Source: an uncultured Lachnospiraceae bacterium (lineage in GTDB: Bacteria > Bacillota > Clostridia > Lachnospirales > Lachnospiraceae). From it: DNA of 48,628 nucleotides. Where the stretch lies: positions 1 to 48,628 of the forward strand of contig CAJTOW010000018.1 in assembly GCA_910577655.1 (NCBI GenBank), in the 5' to 3' direction. Below are positions 1 to 9,447 of this stretch, in pieces (the stretch's first letter is position 1; every line of letters begins with the position of its first letter). Under the pieces are notes generated by a model. The model was not told the DNA's origin. It made no database searches and saw only the letters and a program-made list of their open reading frames with translations. A program made the translations under genes and the position numbers.

Positions 1-38
1 ATAGTTATCCTAGAGGAAAAACTATCCATTACACTGGT

Positions 39-62
39 ATGACATAATGATCCTTATGTCAT
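39..62. promoter_or_regulatory. inverted repeat upstream of the first gene
   Basis: ATGACATAA (39-47) and TTATGTCAT (54-62) form a perfect 9-bp inverted repeat with a 6-nt loop. It ends 33 bp before the start codon of the first gene. It could be a protein-binding site or an RNA hairpin in the leader. No T-run follows it, so it is not an obvious terminator. Confidence 0.35.
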
Positions 63-95
63 CCAGGGGAGCAGAAGAAGGGAGGGGAGAAAAGC

Positions 96-731
96 ATGGC
101 TGTGAATGAATCTGAAGTTGAGAACGAGTTGGATATAAGAACCGGAAAGCAGAAAGCGGCTGACCGTGGCCCGTCGGCCACTCCCACCGCCATGCTGATC
201 CGTGTCTTCGGGAAGAAGGACCATGAGCCTTACGGAGACATCGTCCACTACGAGCTGAAAAAGCCGGTTCCCTATCATGGTGCGGCGGAGCTGGTATTAA
301 GAATCGATGCCATCAGTCGTGGCCTGGATCTCCCTGATTTCGGAAACACCTTCCGGAGCGTCCGCAGGTCTGGAGACGAAGGTACCAATGTTCTGCCAGA
401 AGAGTACTGGAGGGAGAAGCCCATGGGGGAGCAAAATCCGCCCCAGGAAGTTCAGAAAGCTTCTGGTATCAGGGACACCGGCCAGGAAACGGGAGGTCCA
501 TCTTCTGGGGTTCCGGCATCCGGCAGCACGGATACCAGTCCGGATCACGACGGGCCTATGAAAAGCAGGGACGCTCCTGCCACCAGGGTTCGGGATACCA
601 TCTATCTGCAGTTAATTGGCCGACAGCATACCAGTATCCAGGGACGGATCTGGGGGAGGGTTACCAGGAAGAAGTACGTCAGCTTCCGAAGCGCCCTGGA
701 GTTGATTTATCTGCTGTCGGAAGCGGTGTGA
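96..731 (+). CDS. hypothetical protein with two short conserved blocks, upstream of surface protein
   Basis: This is a 211-aa soluble protein without signal peptide or membrane segment. The ATG follows a strong GGGAGGGG ribosome binding site. Two conserved-looking blocks flank a hydrophilic Gly/Ser/Pro-rich linker (about residues 100-160). The first (about 32-72) begins IRVFGKKDHEPYGDIVHYEL. The second (about 167-208) contains SIQGRIWGR and a FRSALELIYLL helix. I recall similar short proteins with the SxQGRI...FRSALEL pattern beside large cell-wall proteins in Lachnospiraceae, but I know no established function. It lies 170 bp upstream of a giant surface protein on the same strand. A weak terminator-like hairpin separates them, so co-transcription is uncertain. 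Confidence 0.75.
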   Translation: MAVNESEVENELDIRTGKQKAADRGPSATPTAMLIRVFGKKDHEPYGDIVHYELKKPVPYHGAAELVLRIDAISRGLDLPDFGNTFRSVRRSGDEGTNVLPEEYWREKPMGEQNPPQEVQKASGIRDTGQETGGPSSGVPASGSTDTSPDHDGPMKSRDAPATRVRDTIYLQLIGRQHTSIQGRIWGRVTRKKYVSFRSALELIYLLSEAV

Positions 732-819
732 AGGAAGACGGATGTTTGAAACAGGTTCCGGGAGGTTCGCTGAGGCCGGATGGGACGGAAGTGGAAAAGC
801 ATCAATTTTTCAATCATGT

Positions 820-872
820 AAAAAACGCGTTACAAACGTTTTTTAATAGGAAACCCTGCACGTAGGGTTTCC
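820..872 (+). terminator. two hairpins between the small protein and the surface-protein gene
   Basis: AAAAAACG (820-827) pairs with CGTTTTTT (837-844), which resembles a weak intrinsic terminator ending in U. Directly after it, GGAAACCCT (849-857) pairs perfectly with AGGGTTTCC (864-872) around a 6-nt loop. The second hairpin ends 14 nt before the AAGGAG box of the surface-protein gene. It could stabilise the leader or control access to the ribosome binding site. Confidence 0.45.
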
Positions 873-901
873 AAATAATCTTGAAGAAGGAGAGAGGGAT
901 T

Positions 902-3900
902 ATGTTAAGAAAGCTTCGCAAGAACTACAGACGCCTGGTAGCATTTATGCTAACCGTCGCCATGACATTCACTAACGTGTTCACGAACCTGAATGTGGCG
1001 TTTGCAGCCGGTGAAGAGCAGGAAGCTCTGTTCCTGGTTGATGGCGAAGACTTACGGGAAGCGATCGACTCTGCCGTTGATGGCGGCGAGACCTTCAAAT
1101 TCAGTTCCCTGGAACTGAAAGCGAAAACCAAGAGTCTGAAAGCTTCCTATGAGAAACTGATAGGAGGAAAGAACGGAAAAGTCTACCAGTTAGACGTGGA
1201 CGTGGATGAACGCTATGCCCCAGAAGATACTTCAATAGAAGTCTTCTACAACGCGGGCACCGAGGAAGTGATCTTCCTGTTCATCAATGAAAGCGATATG
1301 GTTGTCAAGTTCCGGGCCAACGTGGACGGCTACGAAACTGCACGGGTAACTATCAATCCCAATGCGGCTAACGTGGATGATACGGAAGCCTCCTATGTGG
1401 AAGACTACAGCAACACCAACATGATTGACGATATGCCCCACACCCTGGGCGCAGAAGTTTTGAATCCTACCACTGAGGCCGGTGCAGACGAGGGAACGGA
1501 TGCAGGGGAAACCTCAGAGGCGGTGGAAGGACCCGCCGGTGAGACAGGCGCTGCAGACGGAAACGAGACTGAGGAAAGCAGTCCGGCCGAGGAAACCAGT
1601 GAGGCCGGTGAAGATGTCGAAGGTGAGACCACGGATGCGGCTGAGAACGGGGACAGCGAGATAGGCGAGACTACCGAAGCAGCCGGAAGCGAAGCTGGTG
1701 AGACCAGCGAGGCAGCAGGCAGCAAGGAAGAGACGACCGTAGCTGACGAGAACAATACTACAGAAGAAGACGGTGAGACCACTGAGGAGACCACTGTAGA
1801 AGAGACCGAGGCCGAGGAGAGCGAGGCAGAGACGGAAGCTGAGACCGAAACGGAGATCGAGGCAGAGGCAGCAGACAATGAGGCAGATGCAGAGGACGAA
1901 GCCGCTGGGGAAGCCGGAGCAGCCGACGAGGTCCAGCCGGAGGCAGGCAGCGCAACCGCCAGCATTTCCATCCGGAAGATCCGTCAGGTGGCATCCAGCG
2001 TGCAGGTTCTGGATGATGCAGACATTGTCATTGACCCCGAGAATGTACCGGAGGATGAGACACCGGAGATCAGCGAGGATTCCGATGTAGAAGTAGAGAC
2101 CGAAGAGAAGACTGAGGCACCCGAGGAGGAGCCGGAGGAAACCACCGAGGCCGAGACCGAGGATACCCGCGCAGCCGAGACAGAGGAGACCGAAGCTGAG
2201 GTATCCGGCGACGATGAATCCGAGGAAAGCAGCGCCGCTCAGGAAACTACTGAGATTGATGAGACCACCGCCGCCGATGAGAGCAGCGCAGCAGATACCG
2301 AAACCAGCGCAACCGATGAGAGTAACGCCGCCGACACTGAAACCAGTGCATCCGATGAGACCAGCGGGTCCGGCGACGAAACAGACGCATCTGAGGAAAG
2401 CAGCGCAGCCGATATTATTATAGAAGAAGAAAGCACCGCAGCCGGTGAAACGGATGCTTCCGGGACCCCGGTAGAGGTGGAGTCCAGCGCAGCCGACAGC
2501 AGCGCCGGCGAAACCGAAGCCCCCGAGGGCAGCGGTGATGCCGATATCCCGGATATCAAAGACGGCCAGGAGCTGGAAGATGACATCAATGGTGCATTCG
2601 AAACTCTGGGTACTTTAAACGGAAAAGCCTACAACACCGTAACCATCTGGGATTCTGCCAATGCCAGAGCCTACAAGGTAGCTGCCAAAGATCTGGCTGG
2701 TATCGAGGCCGTGGCAGGCGTGTACCGTGTGGACTATGCTGTAGATCCAGTAGGAAGCGCTTCTTTCAAAGGCAGCAGGAGTATCAGCGAGGGAGAGAAC
2801 CTGTATTTTGCAGTAGTACCGCAGGAAGGATTCCAGATCACCATCGTGACTGCCAATGGCGTGGAACTGGAGGAAGTGGATGCCGAGACAGTAGCATCTG
2901 AAGCTGAAAGTCTGGCCGGATATGCACATATATATGCAATTGAAGAAGCAGCAGAGGATCTGGAAATCGTAGCATCCCTGGAAGAGGTTGTGGAAGGATC
3001 CCATCCAGAATTCAGCGATTCTGTCACCGTCAATGGTGTGACCGTGACCGCTACGGCTGAGGAGGGCATTATTCCGGAAGGCACCGTGCTGAGCGTGGAA
3101 GATGTTACCGGTCAGGTGGAGGCTGCCGTCAAAGAAAAACTGGAAAGCGAAGACAGCGAGAAGGTTGTCCAGGCAGTTCTGGCCTACGACATCAATCTGA
3201 TGCTGGGTGGTAAAAAGCTGAACAATACCTGGGGCGAGGGCGCGGACAGCTATGTGACCGTGAGATTCTCCGGAAGCAGAATTGCTGAGCTGAGTAAAGA
3301 CGCAGACCAGATTGATGTATCCACACTGGAAACCCCGACCCAAACCGTGGAAGCCGCCCTGGGCGGAACCGAGGAGATGGCGGTTGTTGATGACATAACC
3401 GTTGACAATATCACGGTCAACAGTGAGGAAGGCAAGAGCATTGACGTAAGTGGGGATGCAAGTGTCCGTACGGTTGAGTTTGAGACTACACATTTCACTG
3501 TTGAAACTATAGTTTTTAGTCAAAGAGAGAGCATTAGCATTGCAGTAGTACCTGAAGAGACTACAATGCGGGTGGGGGACCAACCATTTCAGGCTATAGC
3601 GGAAGTGACTCCCGAAGAGAATGCCGCAGAAATAACAATAACATGGAGCAGCAATAATCAGAAGGTAGCAACTGTAACAAATGAGGGTCTAATCACGCCT
3701 ATAGGTGTAGGAGAGGCAATTATTACGGTTACAGCTCGAGATAAAGATAAGCAGGCTCTTGCAAGTGCAGCGCTGGTTGTGAATGTGACCAAGCAGCTAA
3801 TGGGTGTATCGCAGCAAACAGCATTTTTCTATATTAGCAAACTAACAAATACGTCTGGTAAGGATTATTCACTTGCTTGGTATTTTGCAGGTGAAGGTAC

Positions 3901-6900
3901 AGTAAATGCCCCTCCAGCTGCTGGTAGTGAGACTAAATACTACGATATGACCATGATAGGGGATAAACCAGTACCGAATGAAACGCATTCATATACGTGT
4001 GTGAATAACGAGTGGGAGCATTCCTGTTCCGAAAACAAACAATTTGAAGCACCTAATTTTCCTGATATAGAAAAAACAGTTAATGGTGAAACGATAACCT
4101 ATAGATATAAGGGCAATGTAGATGATTCGTATAATGGTTTGACATATACTGTTGAATGGAAATACATTAGCGATACTAGTGGGGCGAATGCAAATGTAAA
4201 TGGAATTAATCATTATCTTGAACACGGTAATGTCTATCATGTGGATGGATATGCTGTGCTGTCCGATTCAGTCACAGTGGATTTTCGTGTAAAAAATCCA
4301 GGGGCAGATGGCTTTGCATCTGTTTATGGTGATGAAAAGATTCTGGTCTATGACAATGTTGGTGAAGACGGAGTTGATGTAGAAGCACCAGAACAAAACG
4401 GATATGTAGATGAGAATACGGGAATCAGATATAATTTTGACGGCTGGTATACAGATAGCTCTTGTAACCAGGAGTATAAATATGATGGCGATTTCAAGGG
4501 TATAAAAGAGAGCATTGTATTTTATGGAAGATATACTGCCCAGGATAGCTTATATTATAATGCAAATGGCGGTGCTGGGACAATGGCACCGACCATTGGA
4601 CTGGCAAATAGCAGAGTTCAAGTTAAAGCTAATGAGTATACTCGTGAGGGATATGAATTTGCTGGATGGAATACAAGTGCAGATGGTAAAGGCATATCTT
4701 ATGCAGTAGGAAATACCTATCAGTTGTCAGATGGCGATGATGTGTTGTATGCGCAGTGGGAAGCGGATACAGCGAAGATCACGTTCAAGACAAACGGCGG
4801 GAGCAGCGTACCGGAGATGACGGGCAAGACGGACGAGGGGATCACCGACAGAACGATGCCGGAGACGACCCGGACCGGATACACCTTCACGGGCTGGTAT
4901 GCGGAGGAAGAACTTGAAACGGAAGTGTCCAGCCTGCCCGGAAGCTACCCGGCAGGGACGACCACGTACTACGCAGCCTGGACGGCCGATGAGTCAAAAA
5001 TCGTGTTCGTGACAAACGGCGGGAGCAGCGTACCGGAGATGACGGGCAAGACGGACGAGGAGATCACCGACAGAACGATGCCGACAACGGTTCGAACCGG
5101 ATATACCTTTTCCGGATGGTATGATAATGTAGTGCTGACTGGAACGGAGGCAACCCAACTGCCAGCAGCATTCCCGGTAGGGACAAAGACTTACTACGCA
5201 AAGTGGACTAAACGAACCGATTTGTCTTACATTAAAAATTACCTGGAAGTAGATGCCAATGGAGAACCGGTTTTGGATGATGAGCAAAAGCAGATAAAGA
5301 TTAAAGAATCTGTACCTGTTGGAAACCAGACTTTCGAAGATACGGTCTACAGCGATAATATAAAGGAAGAAATCGAAGGTTATGTATATAAAGGTGTTAA
5401 CGTACCTTCCCTGACAATCAGCGCCACCGAAACCGACAATGTATTTAACTTCTACTACACCAGAAGAACCGACCAGAGCTACACAGTGAACTATCTCGAA
5501 AGAGGCACTGGAGAAAATGGTAAAGATAAGGTTCTCCACGAACCAAAGGTAGTAGAAAACCAGACCTTCGGAGTACTTGTGACAGAAACAGCACTTCCCA
5601 TCCCCGGCTATGACATTGTTGCCCCAGGCCAGGAGACCATCCAAATCCGGGTAGAAAAGGATAATGTCAAGAACGTTATCGATTTCTACTATACCGAGCA
5701 GAGTCCCATTACAATCACCTACGTGGCAGCGCCTGAAACCGTAGAAGAAAATGGGGAGCAGAAGGAAGTACGCCATGGTGGAGTAACAGCTTCTGCCACA
5801 AGCACAGCAAATCCTGAAGAGAGCGCCACTAATAGCCTGAAGCCGGCCAGCGGAACTCCCGCAGGTTCTACGGCAGTACCAGACACCGGATACTATTTCA
5901 GTGGCTGGAAACGTCTGCTGGACGATGGCACAGAAAGCACAACTTATGTGTCCACAGATACAAACTTTACTCCGGCTAAGAATGCAGAAACCGGCATTTA
6001 TGAGGAGGCAACCTACGTAGCCCATTTTGAAATCCAGGGTGACCGGTCCTATGAGATCCACTATTTCTATGAAAATGCAGATAAGTGGAAAGGTTACAGA
6101 GAGGATGAAGACGGAAAGGTTATCGTAGATCATAAAGCAACCTATGGAACTAAGATTCCATATGCAACCGGAAGAATTGAAACCTCTTTTGCAGACGACG
6201 AAAACATTTATACATTTGAAAGAATTGATGGTCCTGAAACAGTTACTGAGAACGATGCAGCCAATATCGTCAAAGTATACTATAGCGTGGACAATGCCGG
6301 AACTCCAGACCCGGGCAAACCGAATCCTGGCGGAACCGATGGCATCCCGGATAAGTACCAGATCACCTTCACCTACCAGGCGGCAGAGAATGCCCATGGT
6401 ACAGTGACCGGAACCACCAGCGAGGTAAAGACGATACAGGAGATTACCAGGGATCCTGACACACTGGTCATTACCAGCGTAGGGGAAAAGACACAAGCTC
6501 ATCCAACCCAGCCGTCCAAAGTAGAGGGTGATCCAAAAGACGGATACAGCTTTGAAAAATGGAATGATGGGAAAGAAGAATTCCTGAGTGACGACGCACT
6601 GAGGGCAAAGGCTTACGATGTGGATAAGACCTTCACCGCTTATTTCAAGGCAAATGCCCAGGAATACACGGTCCGCTTCCTTGAAGAAGGTACCAACAAA
6701 GAACTTGCAAAAGAAGTGGCTTACAGTGCAGTTTATGACGAAGAGGTTCGTGGTGCCAGCAAGAGAATTGAGATTCCGGAGTATACATTTGTAAAAGCAA
6801 ATAATATAAAGGTGGGATCTGATAACAAGGCCAATATCATCAACGTTCTCTACAGTACCGACAGCAAGTCTGACCTGACGGAGAACCCGGACCCGACTCC

Positions 6901-8080
6901 TGAGAACCCCGGCGATGGCATCCCGGACAAATACCAGGTAACCTTCACCTACCAGGCGGAAGCGAATGCCCATGGCACAGTAACCGGAACCACCAGCGAA
7001 GTGAAGACCATCCAGGAGATCAGAAGGGATGCAGAAGGCACCATCACTTCTGTAGGCACAGTGACCCCGGCTAATCCGACACAGCCGTCCACCATAGGTA
7101 CCGAGACCGGCTACCACTTTGACAAGTGGACCGATGAGGCTGGCAATGAGTACAAGGATGATCCGGCCCTGACAAGGGAGAGATTTGCAGTCAACAAGAC
7201 CTTTACAGCACACTTCACCCCGGATGCACAGACCTATATTGTGCGGCATGTGGATGAAGATACCGGCAGAATCATTGAGACCAGCGAAGCCAAGGCAACC
7301 ATCTTTGGCGCAGTTATCAACGGTGTCAACGAGAAACAGAAGATAAATGGCTATGCTTTTGTAAAGGCGGATGTCCTGACCATAGGCATTGACAACAGCA
7401 GGAATACTGTTAATGTTTATTACAGCGCAGATACCAAGTCTGACCCGAAGGCCGATCCCAATCTGGATCTGGATCCTGAGAACCTGGGCGACGGTATCCC
7501 GGATAAGTACCAGATTACCTTCACCTATGTGGCTGAGGAAAATGGTACCGTGACCGGAACAACCACCGAGGTGGGAACTATCCAGCAGATCGAGCGGGAT
7601 CCGGAGACCGGAGTCATTACCTTGAAGGGTGAGGAGTCACCTGTTTATCCGACCCAGCCGTCCACAGTGAAGGCAAATGAAGGATATTATTTCCTCCAGT
7701 GGAACGATGGTTCCGAAAATCTGGTAAATGATGATGCTGTACGTGGAAAGAGCTACCTGAAGGACACTACCTTCCAGGCATACTTTGAAGCAACTCCCAA
7801 CAACTTATGGGAGGCATCAAAGAGAGTAACCAATATTCCCTCAAGAGGCTACTACCGCGTAGGCGAGGATGCCACCTTTGAGATCACTGTAAGGATGAAA
7901 CCGGGTGCAAACCGTCCGCTGAAGGATATCACCCTCAGGGAGCAGCTGGCAGGAGCATACTTCGTGGAATATGCCAACTGCGGCTACACCGTAGATGCAG
8001 CAACACCTGGTCTGGCAAGGATTGACAGACTCGAGCCGGACCGTAGTACTGCGCACAGTCTACAAGGTAACCAGAAATGA
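902..8080 (+). CDS. giant multidomain cell-surface protein (Big_2, InlB-type and MucBP-like repeats), frameshifted before its anchor
   Basis: This is a 2392-aa secreted protein. I start it at ATG 902 because AAGGAGAGAGGG lies just upstream; an in-frame TTG at 881 has no such site. Residues 1-37 form a long Gram-positive signal peptide with a basic start and cleavage near AFA-A. An acidic Glu/Thr/Ser-rich low-complexity region spans about residues 190-560. A bacterial Ig-like Big_2 domain lies near 877-960. About four InlB-type repeats follow near 1180-1438 (FDGWYTD, FAGWNTS, FTGWYAE, FSGWYDN). MucBP-like units lie near 1440-1600. Three copies of a unit beginning GIPDKYQ(I/V)TFTY start near residues 1815, 2005 and 2199. 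The last domain resembles a DUF11-like isopeptide-type fold. The frame closes at 8080, but the next frame continues the domain and carries the LPKTG sorting signal, so the anchor is separated by a one-base shift. The likely role is adhesion or host-surface interaction. Confidence 0.85.
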   Translation: MLRKLRKNYRRLVAFMLTVAMTFTNVFTNLNVAFAAGEEQEALFLVDGEDLREAIDSAVDGGETFKFSSLELKAKTKSLKASYEKLIGGKNGKVYQLDVDVDERYAPEDTSIEVFYNAGTEEVIFLFINESDMVVKFRANVDGYETARVTINPNAANVDDTEASYVEDYSNTNMIDDMPHTLGAEVLNPTTEAGADEGTDAGETSEAVEGPAGETGAADGNETEESSPAEETSEAGEDVEGETTDAAENGDSEIGETTEAAGSEAGETSEAAGSKEETTVADENNTTEEDGETTEETTVEETEAEESEAETEAETETEIEAEAADNEADAEDEAAGEAGAADEVQPEAGSATASISIRKIRQVASSVQVLDDADIVIDPENVPEDETPEISEDSDVEVETEEKTEAPEEEPEETTEAETEDTRAAETEETEAEVSGDDESEESSAAQETTEIDETTAADESSAADTETSATDESNAADTETSASDETSGSGDETDASEESSAADIIIEEESTAAGETDASGTPVEVESSAADSSAGETEAPEGSGDADIPDIKDGQELEDDINGAFETLGTLNGKAYNTVTIWDSANARAYKVAAKDLAGIEAVAGVYRVDYAVDPVGSASFKGSRSISEGENLYFAVVPQEGFQITIVTANGVELEEVDAETVASEAESLAGYAHIYAIEEAAEDLEIVASLEEVVEGSHPEFSDSVTVNGVTVTATAEEGIIPEGTVLSVEDVTGQVEAAVKEKLESEDSEKVVQAVLAYDINLMLGGKKLNNTWGEGADSYVTVRFSGSRIAELSKDADQIDVSTLETPTQTVEAALGGTEEMAVVDDITVDNITVNSEEGKSIDVSGDASVRTVEFETTHFTVETIVFSQRESISIAVVPEETTMRVGDQPFQAIAEVTPEENAAEITITWSSNNQKVATVTNEGLITPIGVGEAIITVTARDKDKQALASAALVVNVTKQLMGVSQQTAFFYISKLTNTSGKDYSLAWYFAGEGTVNAPPAAGSETKYYDMTMIGDKPVPNETHSYTCVNNEWEHSCSENKQFEAPNFPDIEKTVNGETITYRYKGNVDDSYNGLTYTVEWKYISDTSGANANVNGINHYLEHGNVYHVDGYAVLSDSVTVDFRVKNPGADGFASVYGDEKILVYDNVGEDGVDVEAPEQNGYVDENTGIRYNFDGWYTDSSCNQEYKYDGDFKGIKESIVFYGRYTAQDSLYYNANGGAGTMAPTIGLANSRVQVKANEYTREGYEFAGWNTSADGKGISYAVGNTYQLSDGDDVLYAQWEADTAKITFKTNGGSSVPEMTGKTDEGITDRTMPETTRTGYTFTGWYAEEELETEVSSLPGSYPAGTTTYYAAWTADESKIVFVTNGGSSVPEMTGKTDEEITDRTMPTTVRTGYTFSGWYDNVVLTGTEATQLPAAFPVGTKTYYAKWTKRTDLSYIKNYLEVDANGEPVLDDEQKQIKIKESVPVGNQTFEDTVYSDNIKEEIEGYVYKGVNVPSLTISATETDNVFNFYYTRRTDQSYTVNYLERGTGENGKDKVLHEPKVVENQTFGVLVTETALPIPGYDIVAPGQETIQIRVEKDNVKNVIDFYYTEQSPITITYVAAPETVEENGEQKEVRHGGVTASATSTANPEESATNSLKPASGTPAGSTAVPDTGYYFSGWKRLLDDGTESTTYVSTDTNFTPAKNAETGIYEEATYVAHFEIQGDRSYEIHYFYENADKWKGYREDEDGKVIVDHKATYGTKIPYATGRIETSFADDENIYTFERIDGPETVTENDAANIVKVYYSVDNAGTPDPGKPNPGGTDGIPDKYQITFTYQAAENAHGTVTGTTSEVKTIQEITRDPDTLVITSVGEKTQAHPTQPSKVEGDPKDGYSFEKWNDGKEEFLSDDALRAKAYDVDKTFTAYFKANAQEYTVRFLEEGTNKELAKEVAYSAVYDEEVRGASKRIEIPEYTFVKANNIKVGSDNKANIINVLYSTDSKSDLTENPDPTPENPGDGIPDKYQVTFTYQAEANAHGTVTGTTSEVKTIQEIRRDAEGTITSVGTVTPANPTQPSTIGTETGYHFDKWTDEAGNEYKDDPALTRERFAVNKTFTAHFTPDAQTYIVRHVDEDTGRIIETSEAKATIFGAVINGVNEKQKINGYAFVKADVLTIGIDNSRNTVNVYYSADTKSDPKADPNLDLDPENLGDGIPDKYQITFTYVAEENGTVTGTTTEVGTIQQIERDPETGVITLKGEESPVYPTQPSTVKANEGYYFLQWNDGSENLVNDDAVRGKSYLKDTTFQAYFEATPNNLWEASKRVTNIPSRGYYRVGEDATFEITVRMKPGANRPLKDITLREQLAGAYFVEYANCGYTVDAATPGLARIDRLEPDRSTAHSLQGNQK
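4789..5082 (+). repeat. two nearly identical 72-bp segments within InlB-type repeats
   Basis: The segments 4789-4860 and 5011-5082 differ at one base over 72 bp and lie exactly 222 bp apart. Each encodes the same TNGGSSVPEMTGKTDE block. The sequence between and after them diverges much more. This suggests recent duplication or gene conversion between adjacent InlB-type units, and gives a substrate for unequal recombination that would change the number of repeats. Confidence 0.85.
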
Positions 8081-8522
8081 CTTGTTCAACCGGAGCTTCC
8101 AGAATATTGTGAAGATCGAAGGTAAGAATGACATGGACGTTGTAACACCCAATGAGCCTGACAGAAAAGATGTAGAGGTACTGGAACCCGGTACCGGCTC
8201 CATCCCGGCAGGCGCCCAGGGCGGCGGAAGCAGCTCTGGTGGCGGCGGTGGCGGCGGAAGCAGCACCCGGAGTCCTGGAACCGGCGGCGGAACCGCAGGC
8301 GGCCCAGGAACCGTGACCATCGACCCGGAAGCAGTACCGTTAGCAAATCTTCCAGATATGGGCAACGACGATATCCTTGCTCTGATTGACGATGAGGAAG
8401 TACCCTTAGCCGCCCTTCCCAAGACTGGTCAGACCGGAAGCGCAGCTCTGATGCTCATGCTTTCCAGCATGATGCTGGCAGCATTTGCGGTGGTTACCAG
8501 GAAGAAGGAAGAGGAACAGTAA
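8043..8522 (+). pseudogene. displaced C-terminus of the surface protein with LPKTG sorting signal
   Basis: This frame continues the last extracellular domain of the preceding protein (VVLRTVYKV, then an NIVKIEG strand). It then has a Gly/Ser-rich wall-spanning linker, a repeat of PLANLPDMG/PLAALPKTG type, LPKTG, a hydrophobic helix and a charged KKEEEQ tail. This is a complete sortase A-type signal. It has no ribosome binding site or start of its own, so it is not an independent gene. The two frames overlap without stops between 7995 and 8080, so the change must lie there. One extra base in the upstream frame would explain it. No sortase gene is present in the window. Confidence 0.85.
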
Positions 8523-8561
8523 AGAATAAGTAGTAATCTATATTGATTTATGTAGTGGCAG

Positions 8562-8706
8562 TTCACCGGGGTCAGACATACCTGACCCTGGTGAATACCC
8601 CAAGGTCGAATATCCCGCAGTCTACTGTGGGATATTTAGCACTATAAACGTTATATCTTTCGAGAAGGAAGTCTATTGCATTCGTGCTGTGGGCTTCCTT
8701 CTTTTT
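8562..8706 (+). terminator. three consecutive hairpins, the last a rho-independent terminator
   Basis: Hairpin 1 (8562-8575 with 8582-8595) has 14-bp arms with one mismatch and no T-run. Hairpin 2 pairs AATATCCCGCAG (8609-8620) with CTGTGGGATATT (8625-8636). Hairpin 3 pairs GAAGGAAG (8664-8671) with CTTCCTTC (8694-8701) and runs into TTTTTC. The third is the best terminator for the surface-protein transcript. The first two may protect the 3' end. Confidence 0.7.
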
Positions 8707-8873
8707 CGGCGGCAGGATGGTGGAGGACAGATGGGAAAAAAGAGAGAAAGAAGCTTGCAAAATTCCTGATTTGCTATTTTCATGACAGCGTCGGTTGCTT
8801 CATTGTAAAATGATCTTATGGTTGCCTAACCCTCCAATCTGTGATGAAATAAATTTACATTTCCCGGAAATCC

Positions 8874-8954
8874 ATGAAATGGACCACCGAGCAGGCCATG
8901 GAAGCGATGAAAATTCCGGTTAAGGACAGGAAGCGGTATATGGCAGGGCTGTAA
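8874..8954 (+). CDS. possible 26-aa peptide or gene remnant
   Basis: An ATG-started frame encodes 26 residues with the pattern KWTTEQAMEAMKIPVKDRKR before TAA. The amphipathic wording resembles the C-terminus of small clostridial proteins that I remember but cannot name. There is no convincing ribosome binding site. It sits in a gene-poor stretch and is followed by a terminator hairpin, so it is more likely the tail of a decayed gene than a functional peptide. Confidence 0.3.
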   Translation: MKWTTEQAMEAMKIPVKDRKRYMAGL

Positions 8955-8981
8955 TAAAATTTAATCTCTCAGGATCTGTTT

Positions 8982-9013
8982 CCCCGCCGCTTGTGGCGGG
9001 GATTTGTTTGTGT
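8982..9013 (+). terminator. rho-independent terminator
   Basis: CCCCGCC (8982-8988) pairs with GGCGGGG (8995-9001) around a 6-nt loop and is followed by the T-rich tract ATTTGTTTGTGTT. It closes whatever transcript covers the small 26-codon frame upstream. Confidence 0.65.
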
Positions 9014-9083
9014 TATTTATCTTCATAGTGGCCTCGGCAGTGAGCTATGCAGATGCCACCCGCTCTCCGGATGGTGGAGATTA

Positions 9084-9243
9084 GAGTGTGTCTGAAAATT
9101 GCTTTTCGGTAGCTGTGCGCTCCACTTCGTGGGAGATTTGGCCCAAATGAACGCGGCGTAGTGGGCTACGTTAAGTGAATTTGGGCCAAATATACCGCGA
9201 AGTGGGGCGCACAGATGCCGGGAATGAATTTTCAGACACACTC
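9084..9243. mobile_element. MITE copy 1 (160 bp, TA flanks)
   Basis: The element begins GAGTGTGTCTGAAAATT and ends with its exact reverse complement, and a TA dinucleotide flanks both sides (9082-9083 and 9244-9245). Most of its length is self-complementary: TGTGCGC...CCACTTCG pairs with CGAAGTGG...GCGCACA, and CGTAG pairs with CTACG at the centre. It encodes nothing. TA flanks and long terminal inverted repeats are typical of IS630/Tc1-type MITEs moved in trans. A second, longer copy lies at 33325-33528. Confidence 0.85.
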
Positions 9244-9397
9244 TAGGAGAAATGGTCTGGTAGAAAGACGGCCGGACTTTTCTTAATAGAATATAATAGC
9301 ATATAAGCAACACAACAAGTAAATTTACAGAAAGTCAAAAGCTTATAAATAAACAATTAAAATATAAATAAAAAATAAATAAAATATAAAATATTTA

Positions 9398-9426
9398 TTG
9401 ACAACATTTCCATATATTGGTAAAAT
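9398..9426 (+). promoter_or_regulatory. sigma-A promoter of the PTS gene
   Basis: A consensus -35 box TTGACA (9398-9403) is separated by exactly 17 bp from a -10 box TAAAAT (9421-9426) in very AT-rich DNA. Transcription should begin near 9433, giving a leader of about 250 nt before the PTS start codon. Confidence 0.8.
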
Positions 9427-9447
9427 ATAATCAATCAAACCGATGAC

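Noticed and set aside
4994..7249. 751-aa open frame on the minus strand
   Set aside because: It lies wholly antisense to the repeat region of the surface protein, whose sense frame has clear domains. It has no ribosome binding site, and its Cys/Gly/Leu-rich content comes from complementing biased codons.
8018..8083. Programmed ribosomal frameshift in the surface-protein gene
   Set aside because: No slippery heptamer, homopolymer or downstream pseudoknot is visible. A mutation or sequence error is simpler.
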